NCBI GenBank assembly: GCA_947462815.1
Contig: CANHQR010000008.1
Location: 1 to 64,000, forward strand
DNA from: Pseudobdellovibrionaceae bacterium
GTDB lineage: Bacteria > Bdellovibrionota > Bdellovibrionia > Bdellovibrionales > JAMPXM01
Direction of reading: 5' to 3'
DNA: 64,000 nt
Program-made: the position numbers and the translations under genes
The notes under the pieces: generated by a model
What the model was told of the DNA's origin: nothing
Seen by the model: only the letters and a program-made list of their open reading frames with translations
Database searches by the model: none
Shown: positions 30,438-40,052 of the stretch, piece by piece
How positions within the stretch are numbered: the first letter of the stretch is position 1
How the letters are laid out: the number at the start of each line of letters is the position of its first letter

Positions 30438-32039
30438 ATGAGAAGCATTTCCAGCAAATCTTTGGTGTCGAAGTTCACGACAGCTGTGCGAGGTGTGGTT
30501 TTCAGCCGTTCTTCATTGAGCGTCGTTACAGTGATGCTCACGACGCTTCTTTCCGCTTCAAAAGGCCGCACAACCGGCGCCACTTTGAATGAGGGAGCAT
30601 GCTATGACCGAGCTCGCGCGACCTGCGGGGTCACATCAGGTGAAGGCAATCAGACCCAAGTCGCCTGTATCGCCGGTCAGGTCGCAATTTGCCGAGGCCA
30701 AGACCCTCAGGGCAGCAATTGTCAGAGTATTAACAATTCGATTCAGACAACATTCGATCGCTTTAACGAGGCCTGCTCGAGAATTGGAACAACCGACCCG
30801 GCTGCTTGTCGACGTCGGGCCGAGCAGTGTCAAAGAGCACAAGAACAACTTGATGCCGAATCCGAAGACAGTGAAGACTGCGATACCGTGACCGCGGCGG
30901 CATGCCCCGAGCTCTATGCCGGATCAAGTCGCGACCATCGAGAAGAGCAGCGCCAAGCAGATCAAGATCGCCGAGACAATCAAAGACAGATTCAAGACCT
31001 CACTAAACAACTAGGTGACGCTCAATCTGAACTCGCTCGGAAGCAAATGGAACTTCGTCAGGACATGGAAAAGGCGGCGATGGACTTCCGCAAGGCCGAG
31101 CGCGAGCTCATGGAGCAGCTTAAGAAGACGCTCGATGAGATCGACGCTCAGCAGGCGCAGGCCCTCGATAAGGCCCAAGAAGCTTATCGAGCCATGGACG
31201 CCGAGTACGTCAAAATGCGTGATAAACTGCGCCGACTTCAATCCAACATCAATCGAATGCGCGACGGACAGCTCGCACAGTGTCGAGGGGCCGCGCAAGC
31301 GAAGTATCAAGTCGCGGAAGAAGCACGACTGAAAGCCCGCAATCAAGGACCGCAGAATCGTGGCAGTATGTCGAGCCTTGCGGGCGATGAGCGTCGCCGG
31401 GCCCAACGTGACATGCGTTCACGTCAGGCCGATTACACAGCATTCTATAATGAGTGCATGGCGGGCCAATCGCCGGAGGGCCGCGCAGCTCAGAACAATA
31501 TCAATAAGTCCCAAGACGAACTTCGCGACGAAGAAAAACTTGTCGCCGATCAATCAGCGATGCTCGAGAAGCAGCGCCTGGAAATTATTCAGAAATTGAA
31601 ACAGCTTGAGGAGACGGCCAAGGTCAAAAAGCAGGAAGCTCACGTTCGGGTTCAGCAGCAATTGCAGACTCTACGCGAAACCTTCGAGATGAATCAGCGC
31701 CAAAATCAAGAGCGCATGCAAATGGCTCAACAAGAGGCGATGCAAAAGCAGCAGAATCTTCAGAACCAGCTAGGTCAAGCTCAACAACAATCCGCGCAAG
31801 CCGCACAGGCCGGTAACGCTCGGGCGCGCGCTCAGCGCTGCGCGGGTCGCGGGGGCCGCATGTCGGAATCGGAGGGACAACGTCGCTCCGAGGCTTCGGC
31901 CTCAGTCCCATCGCTCTTCTTGGCCCTGCAGAATCGATGCAATCAAACTCCCCCCGCGGGCTGTACTCTGAATCAAGCTTGCACTCAGTTCCGAGGCGCG
32001 GGCGGAACTCCAACCGGCGGAGCACGCGTCACTCGCTAA
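30438..32039 (+). CDS. Hypothetical secreted Cys-rich, coiled-coil (Gln/Arg-rich) protein
   Basis: 533 aa; N-terminal signal-like segment, Cys-rich region 'CYDRARATCGVTSGEGNQTQVACIAGQVAIC', then long heptad-like charged region. Confidence 0.8.
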   Translation: MRSISSKSLVSKFTTAVRGVVFSRSSLSVVTVMLTTLLSASKGRTTGATLNEGACYDRARATCGVTSGEGNQTQVACIAGQVAICRGQDPQGSNCQSINNSIQTTFDRFNEACSRIGTTDPAACRRRAEQCQRAQEQLDAESEDSEDCDTVTAAACPELYAGSSRDHREEQRQADQDRRDNQRQIQDLTKQLGDAQSELARKQMELRQDMEKAAMDFRKAERELMEQLKKTLDEIDAQQAQALDKAQEAYRAMDAEYVKMRDKLRRLQSNINRMRDGQLAQCRGAAQAKYQVAEEARLKARNQGPQNRGSMSSLAGDERRRAQRDMRSRQADYTAFYNECMAGQSPEGRAAQNNINKSQDELRDEEKLVADQSAMLEKQRLEIIQKLKQLEETAKVKKQEAHVRVQQQLQTLRETFEMNQRQNQERMQMAQQEAMQKQQNLQNQLGQAQQQSAQAAQAGNARARAQRCAGRGGRMSESEGQRRSEASASVPSLFLALQNRCNQTPPAGCTLNQACTQFRGAGGTPTGGARVTR

Positions 32040-32050
32040 ACCGCCATTGC

Positions 32051-32080
32051 CGCGGCGCGCCCGATTGTGCGCGCGCCGCG
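32051..32080. other. GC-rich perfect hairpin without U tract
   Basis: CGCGGCGCGC-ccgattgtgc-GCGCGCCGCG, 12 bp after the stop of the preceding CDS. Confidence 0.6.
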
Positions 32081-32154
32081 CTCCGCGATACTCTCCCGAG
32101 GTTACACTAACGTTGAATTCTGAAACGTTCCGGTGACCTAAGGAGAGTTGCTTC

Positions 32155-34965
32155 ATGCGTCGGCTTTTCCCTCGAATTCTTGCTCTCGGCATTGCTTCGG
32201 TCTTGATCGTCATCGGCGCCGGTGCCGTCATGTTTTTGTCGGCGACCTCGGCGCTACCCGAGATCTTCAAAGTCGACGACTACAAGCCCCTGCTGGTGAC
32301 CGAAGTCTACGCCAAAGGCGGCGAACGCATGGGCGAATTCATGCGCGAGAATCGCACGCTGGTGCCAATTGATAAGGTGCCCAAAAAACTGATTGAGGCC
32401 TTTCTCGCCACCGAAGATCGCAAGTTTTACGAGCACAAGGGCATCAACTACTTGGCCATCGCACGCGCCGTGTTTGAGGGTTTTCGCGGCGAACGTGTGC
32501 GCGGAGCCTCGACCATCACCCAACAGTTGGCCAAGCAACTCTTCCTCACGCCTGAACGAACCATCACACGTAAATTGCGCGAGGCCGTTTTGGCCAAGCA
32601 GCTTGAAGAGAACCTCACCAAAGACGAAATTCTCTATCTCTACTTGAACCAGATCTATTTCGGCTCGGGCGCCCATGGGGTGGCGGCTGCTGCCGAAACT
32701 TATTTCCGTAAAGAGCTTAAGGATCTGACGCTTGCTGAGATCGCGATGATCGCGGGACTTCCGCAGCGCCCGACCGATTGGTCGCCCATCGCCAATCCCA
32801 AAAACGCCAAGCGACGTCAGCGAGAGGTTTTGAACAACATGGCAGAGGTCGGCTACATCTCCCCCGAGGAAGCTGACGCGGCGGCGAAAGAGGTGGTCAA
32901 GGTCTACATCGATCGCAGCTATCGTGATGTCGCGCCCTTTGTGATGGAGACCATTCGACAAATGCTCGTCGCTAAGATTGGCGAAGGCAAAGTTCTCGAT
33001 GAGGGGCTTAAGGTCTATACTTCCATCGACTTCAAGGCTCAACAAGCCGCTCAAGAGCAAGTGCGAGAGGGACTTCGCGCTGTCGACAAACGCCAAGGCT
33101 ATCGTGGGGCTCTGCGACGACTCGAAAAGCCCGAGGAACTTGACAACTTTTTTGTCCGTGGAAAAAAAGCGCTCGAAGACAAGATTGCTCCAGTGCGCTT
33201 CATTGAACCCGAAATGACGGCGGACACCGACGCCCCGAAGAACTCAGAAAAGCCCGCCGCTTTGCCCATCTTTCAAAAATTGGATGCGCAGAAGCGTGTC
33301 GTGAGTAATCTCCCGCCTTATGCGGCCAAAGGCCAAATCGTCGAAGCCGTCATCACGCGCATCGAAGATGGTCTGGGCTTGGTCGAAGTTCGCTTTGCCG
33401 ACGTGCAGGCCCTCATGGACTCGAAGGATTTCGAATGGGCTCGAAAACCGGATCCCAATTCCAATCCTGATTATGCGCCGAAACTCGCGAAGCCCTCCTT
33501 GGCCTTTAAGGTCGGCGATGTGGTTCTGGTGAAGATCACCGGTGATAAATTTGTGTCGCCGCGAAATAAAGACCTGCAAACCAAACTCGCTGCTGCTCGC
33601 AAAGCCGGCGGCAAGCTCGATCAATTCAATTTCGAAAACTTCGCTCAGGTCGCTCTGGAACAAGAGCCGGCCGTTGAAGGCTCTTTGATTTCCTTTGACC
33701 TGAAAACAGGACAAGTCGCCGCCATGGTGGGTGGATATGATTTTGCGCGCAACCAGTTCAATCGCGCCCTGCAGGCCAAACGACAGACAGGATCGAGTTT
33801 CAAATCCATCGTCTACGCGGCGGCCCTCGATAAGGGTTACACGCCGGCAACTTTGGTTCAGGACACGCCGCTCGTTTTTGAAGGACGCGATGCCTCGAAT
33901 GTCGAAGGACAAGACAGCGACATGCAGAAGTGGAAGCCGTCGAACCACGGAGAAAAGTTCTCGGGCGACATCCTGTTTCGCACAGCTTTGTCGAAGTCTT
34001 TGAATATTCCGACCGTTAAGATTCTTGAGAGCATCGGCGTGAGCTGGGCTTTGGAGTACGCTCGACGCCTGGGAATTTTCTCGCCACTCAATCCGGATTT
34101 GTCGCTGGGTTTGGGCTCGAGTTCAGTGACGCTCTACGAAATGACCAAAGCGTTTTCGCACTTTGCGCGACTGGGTCAGCGCATTCGACCGAGAATCGTC
34201 GAGAAGGTGATAGATCGACAAGGAAATGTGATTCTCGATGGCTTGAGTCTCGACGAGTATTTTGCGAAAGATCTAGCGCCCCTCGAGGAAGAGTTCGAGC
34301 AGAAACGCCAAGCCGTGTTGGCGAAGCGAGCCGGCGAATCTGCGCCTGAGCCAACCGCCGCGCCGACGGCGGCTCCCGAGGATCCCGAGATTGCCGATCC
34401 TTCGGCGACTCCAGCCGAAGAGACAAACCCGGCGATCGCCACCTCACCGCGACTCTTTTTTGAAGATGCCGATCAACTCATCTCACCCCAGACGGCCTAC
34501 GTCGCGACAACTCTCCTGCAATCGACCGTGAATGACGAAGGCGGCACAGCGGCTCGAGCACGTGCGCTCGGTCGACCTGTGGCCGGAAAGACAGGTTCAA
34601 CGAACGGTTACTTCGACGGTTGGTTCGTTGGCTATACCACTCAGTATGCGACAGGGGTATGGGTCGGCTTCGATGAAGAGAGAAGCTTGGGCTTGGGCGA
34701 AGTCGGAGGACGCACGGCTCTGCCAATCTGGTTGGAGTACATGAAGACCGCACATGGCGATGATCCGGCTCAGAACTTCTCTCAGCCAGGAGGCATTGTG
34801 ATCGCGAATATCGATGCGGAAACGGGAAAGCTCGCGTCGGTGAGCTCCCGTAAAGTTCTGACCCAGGCGTTCATCCGGGGCACTGAGCCTCGCGAGTTGA
34901 GCGGAGCTCCATCGGGCGGCTCGAAAGATGACAGCGATTTCCTCAAAGAGGATTTGGCCAACTAA
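32155..34965 (+). CDS. mrcA: Penicillin-binding protein 1A (bifunctional class A PBP)
   Basis: Transglycosylase 'AFLATEDRKFYEHKGINYLAIARA...GASTITQQLAKQLFL'; transpeptidase 'TGSSFKSIVYAAAL', 'SKSLNIP', 'AGKTGSTNGYFDGWFVGYT'. Confidence 0.97.
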   Translation: MRRLFPRILALGIASVLIVIGAGAVMFLSATSALPEIFKVDDYKPLLVTEVYAKGGERMGEFMRENRTLVPIDKVPKKLIEAFLATEDRKFYEHKGINYLAIARAVFEGFRGERVRGASTITQQLAKQLFLTPERTITRKLREAVLAKQLEENLTKDEILYLYLNQIYFGSGAHGVAAAAETYFRKELKDLTLAEIAMIAGLPQRPTDWSPIANPKNAKRRQREVLNNMAEVGYISPEEADAAAKEVVKVYIDRSYRDVAPFVMETIRQMLVAKIGEGKVLDEGLKVYTSIDFKAQQAAQEQVREGLRAVDKRQGYRGALRRLEKPEELDNFFVRGKKALEDKIAPVRFIEPEMTADTDAPKNSEKPAALPIFQKLDAQKRVVSNLPPYAAKGQIVEAVITRIEDGLGLVEVRFADVQALMDSKDFEWARKPDPNSNPDYAPKLAKPSLAFKVGDVVLVKITGDKFVSPRNKDLQTKLAAARKAGGKLDQFNFENFAQVALEQEPAVEGSLISFDLKTGQVAAMVGGYDFARNQFNRALQAKRQTGSSFKSIVYAAALDKGYTPATLVQDTPLVFEGRDASNVEGQDSDMQKWKPSNHGEKFSGDILFRTALSKSLNIPTVKILESIGVSWALEYARRLGIFSPLNPDLSLGLGSSSVTLYEMTKAFSHFARLGQRIRPRIVEKVIDRQGNVILDGLSLDEYFAKDLAPLEEEFEQKRQAVLAKRAGESAPEPTAAPTAAPEDPEIADPSATPAEETNPAIATSPRLFFEDADQLISPQTAYVATTLLQSTVNDEGGTAARARALGRPVAGKTGSTNGYFDGWFVGYTTQYATGVWVGFDEERSLGLGEVGGRTALPIWLEYMKTAHGDDPAQNFSQPGGIVIANIDAETGKLASVSSRKVLTQAFIRGTEPRELSGAPSGGSKDDSDFLKEDLAN

Positions 34966-35011
34966 GTTTCGTTTTTTCTAGGCCAATTGTCATTGGCAAT
35001 TGAAGGACATC

Positions 35012-38000
35012 ATGAAGGCACCCGAAAGTTCTGCCGACAAGCCTCAAGATCGAAACATCGAGCTGTGGGGCGTGAAGCAAAACAATCTGAAGAACATCGA
35101 CGTGAAGATCCCGCTGGGGTCTTTCACGGTCGTTTGCGGACCGAGCGGCTCGGGTAAGTCATCATTAGCTTTTCAAACCTTGTACGCCGAGGGTCAACGT
35201 CGCTACATCGAATCTCTTTCAAGCTATGCCCGACAGTTTTTGGGTAAAGCTCCCAAACCCGATGTGGAGGGGGTGCGCAATATCCCGCCCGCAATCGCGA
35301 TCGAACAAAAAAATACGGTGAAGACTTCGCGCTCGACAGTAGGAACTTCTACGGAAGTGATCGATTATCTTCGACTGCTCTTTGAGAAAGTGGGACTGCC
35401 CCACTGCCCGTCTTACAATTTCAGGATTCAAAAAGAGTCGCCGACAGAGGCCACGCGACAAGTACTTGAAAAACTACAAGGCCAACGCGGCTACATCCTC
35501 TCGCCGATCCTCGCCCATGAAGATCGAGCGGATGCCCAAGTCTTACTTCATGCCTTACTTCAAGACGGATACTCAAGACTGCTGGTACCGAACAAGAAGG
35601 CTCCGAAGTCCGCGGCCCTTTCCAAAAGCTCCAGGAAGTCGGCCACCAAGACCACCTCCAAAAAGGTCGCCAGTCGCAAGTCTACAGCTGCGGAAGATTC
35701 GGAGCCCAACTCCGAACTCGAGGGCACGGATGGAATGGGTCATTCACTTTCGCAGTTGGTGGCCACAGCCTCGGTTGGACTTCCCATGTGCCAACCCGAG
35801 GTGGCTCCGCCGGACTTTGAAATTGTCGAACTCAAACCGACGGACACTCCGAAAGTTATTCCATCTCAAGATTTCTATATCGTTGTCGATCGCGTCGCAT
35901 TTCGCGAAGAAGACGCTGGACGCATCGCCGATTCGGTTCAACAGGCCTACGCCGCTTCTCTGAAATACAATCCCGGTTTGTCGGCAGGCCAGGTGGAGTT
36001 CCGCGACACGACGGGAAAGCGTTTGGTCTTGAGTGAGGATCTCCGCTGCCAGCAATGCGGATTCACCTTCCCCACTCCCAGCACGGCGCTCTTTAGTTTC
36101 AATTCGCCGATCGGGGCCTGTGCGGCCTGCAACGGATTTGGAAACCGGCTGGAGCTCGATGAAGCGAAGATCATTCCCAACCCTCAACTGACCCTCAAAG
36201 AAGGCGCCTTGAGCCCTTTCTCAATGCCCTCAGCCGCCTACGATCGGCGACAACTTTTTGATTACTGCAAGAAGACCGGCATCGACGTGAATGTACCCTG
36301 GCTAAGACTGCCTCAGCTTCAACGCGAAAAAATTTGGAATGGCGACGGCAAGTGGTACGGCGTCCAGGGTTTCTTTGAGTATCTTGAGACCAAAAAATAC
36401 AAGATGCACGTGCGCGTGTTTCTTTCGCGCTTTAAGTCGCCGCTTCCTTGTCACACGTGTCGCGGCTCGCGCCTCAAGCCCGAAGTGGCCCTGTTTCGCG
36501 TCGGGGGCAAGTCGCTGGATGAATTGTCACGACTTACGCTCGGCGAACTGAACAACTTCATCAGCCAGCTGAAGCTGAGTAAGATGGAAACTGAATTGGC
36601 GGGAGAAGTCTTCCGTCAGCTGTCATCGCGGTTGCAATTTCTCGTCGAAGTCGGCGTCGAATACCTGACTCTAGACCGTCCGACCAAGACTCTAAGTGGC
36701 GGCGAATACCAGCGTCTGAATTTGGCAAAACAGTTGGGCATGGGTCTGTCGCAGACTCTCTATGTCCTGGATGAACCGACGGTTGGTCTTCATCCCCGTG
36801 ACAACGATCGACTCATCGGCATCCTCAAGAAGCTCAATGCCCTCGGCAACACTCTCGTGGTGGTCGAACACGATCACGATGTCATTCAAAATTCAGATCG
36901 CGTCATTGAGATGGGTCCCGGATCAGGTCATCTCGGTGGCGAAGTCGTATTTGCGGGCGATCGATCGGCCTTTCTCCAATCTGATCTGTCGATCACGGCG
37001 GCTTACCTCGGAAACAAGAAGCCCAACACGAATCCCCGACCGCGCAAGACACTCATTGAGGATCATCGCTACGCCCTGACACTCAAGGGCGCCCGAGGAC
37101 ACAATCTCAAAAAGATCGACGTGAAGTTCCCCCTCAATCGTCTTGTCACCGTCACCGGTGTCAGCGGGTCGGGCAAGTCTACGCTGGTCGCACAGACTCT
37201 CTACCCCGCCATCGCTCAAGCTCTGCGAATCGAGTACTTGCCGGGCCAGGCCTATGATGAGCTGGAGGGCCTCGAACACGTGCATGGCGTGATGTTCTTG
37301 GATCAGTCTCCGATCGGCAAAACGGCTCGTTCGAGCCCGGTGACTTACCTGAAGATTTTCGATGGAGTCCGAAATGTCATGGCTGCCACACCGGATGCGA
37401 AGCTGCGTGGCTATACGCCGGGTACCTTCTCCTTGAACGTCGACGGCGGACGCTGTCCGGTCTGTAAGGGTTTGGGAGTCGAAGTCATCGATATGATGTT
37501 TATGGATGACGTGACCTTGGTTTGCGATGCTTGCGACGGAAAAAAATATCGTCGGGAGATTCTCGAGGTCACGTACAAGAATAAAAACATCCATCAGATT
37601 CTCGAAATGACGGTGGATGAGGCCATGGAGTTTTTCGTCGCCCATCCACCCATTCGCAAGCCGCTCAGCTTTTTGCGCGAAGTGGGTTTGGGCTACTTAC
37701 GCCTAGGGCAGAGCGCGAGCACACTTTCCGGCGGCGAATCACAGCGCCTGAAGATTGCGCGTGAGTTCATCGGCGCACAACAACGTCACACGCTTTACAT
37801 CCTTGATGAGCCGACGACGGGATTGCACTTTCGAGAAATTGAACTGCTGATGTCCGTATTGCACAGACTGGTTGAATCGGGCGGCAGCGTGATTCTCATC
37901 GAGCACAACCTCGACGTCATTCGCGCCAGTGATTGGATCATCGATCTCGGGCCTGAGGCTGGAAGCGGCGGCGGGCAGATCGTCGCTCAAGGACCTCCGG

Positions 38001-38077
38001 AGGCCTTACTGAAGTCGCCGAAGAGCCTGACGGGTCAGTACCTTCGCCGATATCTCAAAGGAGACGCACAACTGTGA
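35012..38077 (+). CDS. uvrA: UvrA family excinuclease ABC subunit A
   Basis: Two ABC cassettes ('GPSGSGKSSLAFQTLYAEGQRRYIESLSSYARQFLG', 'GVSGSGKSTLVAQTLYP', two LSGGE signatures) and Cys zinc-finger motifs. ATG 35012 preferred over upstream TTG 35000. Confidence 0.95.
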   Translation: MKAPESSADKPQDRNIELWGVKQNNLKNIDVKIPLGSFTVVCGPSGSGKSSLAFQTLYAEGQRRYIESLSSYARQFLGKAPKPDVEGVRNIPPAIAIEQKNTVKTSRSTVGTSTEVIDYLRLLFEKVGLPHCPSYNFRIQKESPTEATRQVLEKLQGQRGYILSPILAHEDRADAQVLLHALLQDGYSRLLVPNKKAPKSAALSKSSRKSATKTTSKKVASRKSTAAEDSEPNSELEGTDGMGHSLSQLVATASVGLPMCQPEVAPPDFEIVELKPTDTPKVIPSQDFYIVVDRVAFREEDAGRIADSVQQAYAASLKYNPGLSAGQVEFRDTTGKRLVLSEDLRCQQCGFTFPTPSTALFSFNSPIGACAACNGFGNRLELDEAKIIPNPQLTLKEGALSPFSMPSAAYDRRQLFDYCKKTGIDVNVPWLRLPQLQREKIWNGDGKWYGVQGFFEYLETKKYKMHVRVFLSRFKSPLPCHTCRGSRLKPEVALFRVGGKSLDELSRLTLGELNNFISQLKLSKMETELAGEVFRQLSSRLQFLVEVGVEYLTLDRPTKTLSGGEYQRLNLAKQLGMGLSQTLYVLDEPTVGLHPRDNDRLIGILKKLNALGNTLVVVEHDHDVIQNSDRVIEMGPGSGHLGGEVVFAGDRSAFLQSDLSITAAYLGNKKPNTNPRPRKTLIEDHRYALTLKGARGHNLKKIDVKFPLNRLVTVTGVSGSGKSTLVAQTLYPAIAQALRIEYLPGQAYDELEGLEHVHGVMFLDQSPIGKTARSSPVTYLKIFDGVRNVMAATPDAKLRGYTPGTFSLNVDGGRCPVCKGLGVEVIDMMFMDDVTLVCDACDGKKYRREILEVTYKNKNIHQILEMTVDEAMEFFVAHPPIRKPLSFLREVGLGYLRLGQSASTLSGGESQRLKIAREFIGAQQRHTLYILDEPTTGLHFREIELLMSVLHRLVESGGSVILIEHNLDVIRASDWIIDLGPEAGSGGGQIVAQGPPEALLKSPKSLTGQYLRRYLKGDAQL

Positions 38078-39843
38078 ATCGAGTTCTCGCCACCTTGGGA
38101 AAGATTTGGCCTTACGTTCGCCCTTACAGATCGAAGCTGCTCCTCGCTTTCTTCTTTGGCGGCATCATCAGTCTCTGCAATGCCGCGCTTCCCGTTCTGG
38201 GTAAGTTACTCTTTCAGAATGTTTTCGAGGAAAAAAACTCAATCATCGCCCTTGGGCCTTGGCAGTTTTCTGTTTGGATTTTGCCTCTCGCCTTCCCTGT
38301 TCTTTATCTCGTTTGGGGTGCTGCTCGATACGTCCACTACCGAACACTGATCATGATCAACGAACGCGTGGTGGGCGATGTTCGTCGATCGTGCGTTGAA
38401 CAGGCTTTAAGGCTGAACCTCTCTTTTCATGCCAAGTTTGATTCGGGATCCGGTGGACTCATGAGCCGCATCCTCAACGACACACAGGTTCTGCAAACTG
38501 GCCTGAACTTTTTCGGCGATGTCTTGCGAGAGCCGTTGATTGCTCTGGCACTGCTGGGCTGGATGCTGTGGCTGGATTGGAAGCTCACACTTGGTCTTCT
38601 AGCTTTTCTGCCGATTTTTGTGGTGATTACAAAGCAAGTCTCGAGATCCCTGCGCAAATATGGGCACGCTTCACGAGAGGCGATGGAATCCGTAACCGCC
38701 GATATTAAAGAGAACTTGGACGGCGTTCGGGTGATCCAATCTTTCGGCCTTGAAGAGTCCATGGCGGCACGTTTGCGACGCTCGATGGACAACTATCTCG
38801 CGCAGCGAAAGCAGATTGTCGCACGCGAAGAGGCCGTCAGTCCGATCAACGAGTTTTTGGCGTCGATCTTGGTGATGGGCCTGTTGATCTGGGTCATTCA
38901 ACAAGTCTTTGGAGGACAAAGCTCTGGATCCGATTTTATTTCTTTTCTGATCGCGGCCGGACAAATTCAGAACCCCATCAAGCGCCTGCAAGAATCCTTT
39001 GTGCGCGTCCAACAAACCCTCGTCGTGAGCGAACGCATTTTTGGTTTGATCGACAGCACGGATCGAGTTCGTCAGTCGCCTTCGCCGCGCTCGTTTCCGA
39101 CGGATTGGCAGAGGATCAAGTTTGACCGGGTGAGTTTCAGTTACGGCAACGAGCCGGTACTTCGGGACGTGAGCCTCGAAGTGAAGCGTGGTGAAGTGGT
39201 TGCCCTGGTCGGGTCCAGCGGTTCCGGTAAGTCGACGCTCGTGAATCTTCTGGAGCGTTTCTACGATCCGACCTCAGGCACAATCTCGATTGATGACGTG
39301 CCCCTCAATGAACTCAAACTTCATGAGCTTCGCTCGCGGATCGCTCTCGTCACCCAAGACGTCTTCTTGTTCCGCGATAGCATTGAGGCCAACATCCGCG
39401 CCGGCAAAGGCAATCCCGATTTGGGCGATCGAGACGCGGTCCTCCGGGCCGCGCAACATGCCCACGCTCATGATTTCGTCTCGCGAATCCCGCAAGACTA
39501 TAGTGCTCAGGTTGGCGAACGCGGCGGACTGCTCTCCGGAGGTGAAAAGCAGCGCATCAGCATTGCGCGTGCATTTTTTAAAGATGCTCCCATTTTGATT
39601 CTCGATGAAGCGACCAGCGCCCTCGACAGCGTCAGCGAAATGGAAGTGCAAAAGGGACTCAATGAGCTGATGGAGGGACGCACGGTCTTTGTGATCGCCC
39701 ATCGCCTCTCCACGATTCGCGGCGCGGATCGAATCGTGGTGCTCAAACAAGGACAGGTTGTGGAAGTGGGTCGACACGAGGACTTACTGGCTCGCCAAGG
39801 CGAGTATTTTCGATTCCATCAGATTCAAGCGAGTGCCGAGTAG
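38074..39843 (+). CDS. MsbA-like ABC exporter (TM-ATPase fusion)
   Basis: 'VALVGSSGSGKSTLVNLLERFYDPTSGTISIDDVPL', 'LLSGGEKQRISIARAFFKDAPILILDEATSALDS'; GTG start overlaps the uvrA stop (GTGA). Confidence 0.95.
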   Translation: MNRVLATLGKIWPYVRPYRSKLLLAFFFGGIISLCNAALPVLGKLLFQNVFEEKNSIIALGPWQFSVWILPLAFPVLYLVWGAARYVHYRTLIMINERVVGDVRRSCVEQALRLNLSFHAKFDSGSGGLMSRILNDTQVLQTGLNFFGDVLREPLIALALLGWMLWLDWKLTLGLLAFLPIFVVITKQVSRSLRKYGHASREAMESVTADIKENLDGVRVIQSFGLEESMAARLRRSMDNYLAQRKQIVAREEAVSPINEFLASILVMGLLIWVIQQVFGGQSSGSDFISFLIAAGQIQNPIKRLQESFVRVQQTLVVSERIFGLIDSTDRVRQSPSPRSFPTDWQRIKFDRVSFSYGNEPVLRDVSLEVKRGEVVALVGSSGSGKSTLVNLLERFYDPTSGTISIDDVPLNELKLHELRSRIALVTQDVFLFRDSIEANIRAGKGNPDLGDRDAVLRAAQHAHAHDFVSRIPQDYSAQVGERGGLLSGGEKQRISIARAFFKDAPILILDEATSALDSVSEMEVQKGLNELMEGRTVFVIAHRLSTIRGADRIVVLKQGQVVEVGRHEDLLARQGEYFRFHQIQASAE

Positions 39844-40052
39844 GCTCGGCTCAAAACGAGACAGCATCAGCTTGCAAGCCGACGAGGTGGCCCCAGACGC
39901 TCGACCTAGGTCGCAACAATTTCGACATCCCCTCAAGCCCGTCCAAACTTTAGCCGACAAGATTTTGGACACGTCTGCTTGAAATCTCGACATTCAGATC
40001 GAGTTTTCGATGGATGTTGTCGGAACGGGCCGCAAAGCCGGGGAGTCGTCTG

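Noticed and set aside
32254-33096. 280-aa minus ORF
   Set aside because: Antisense to the PBP1A transglycosylase domain.
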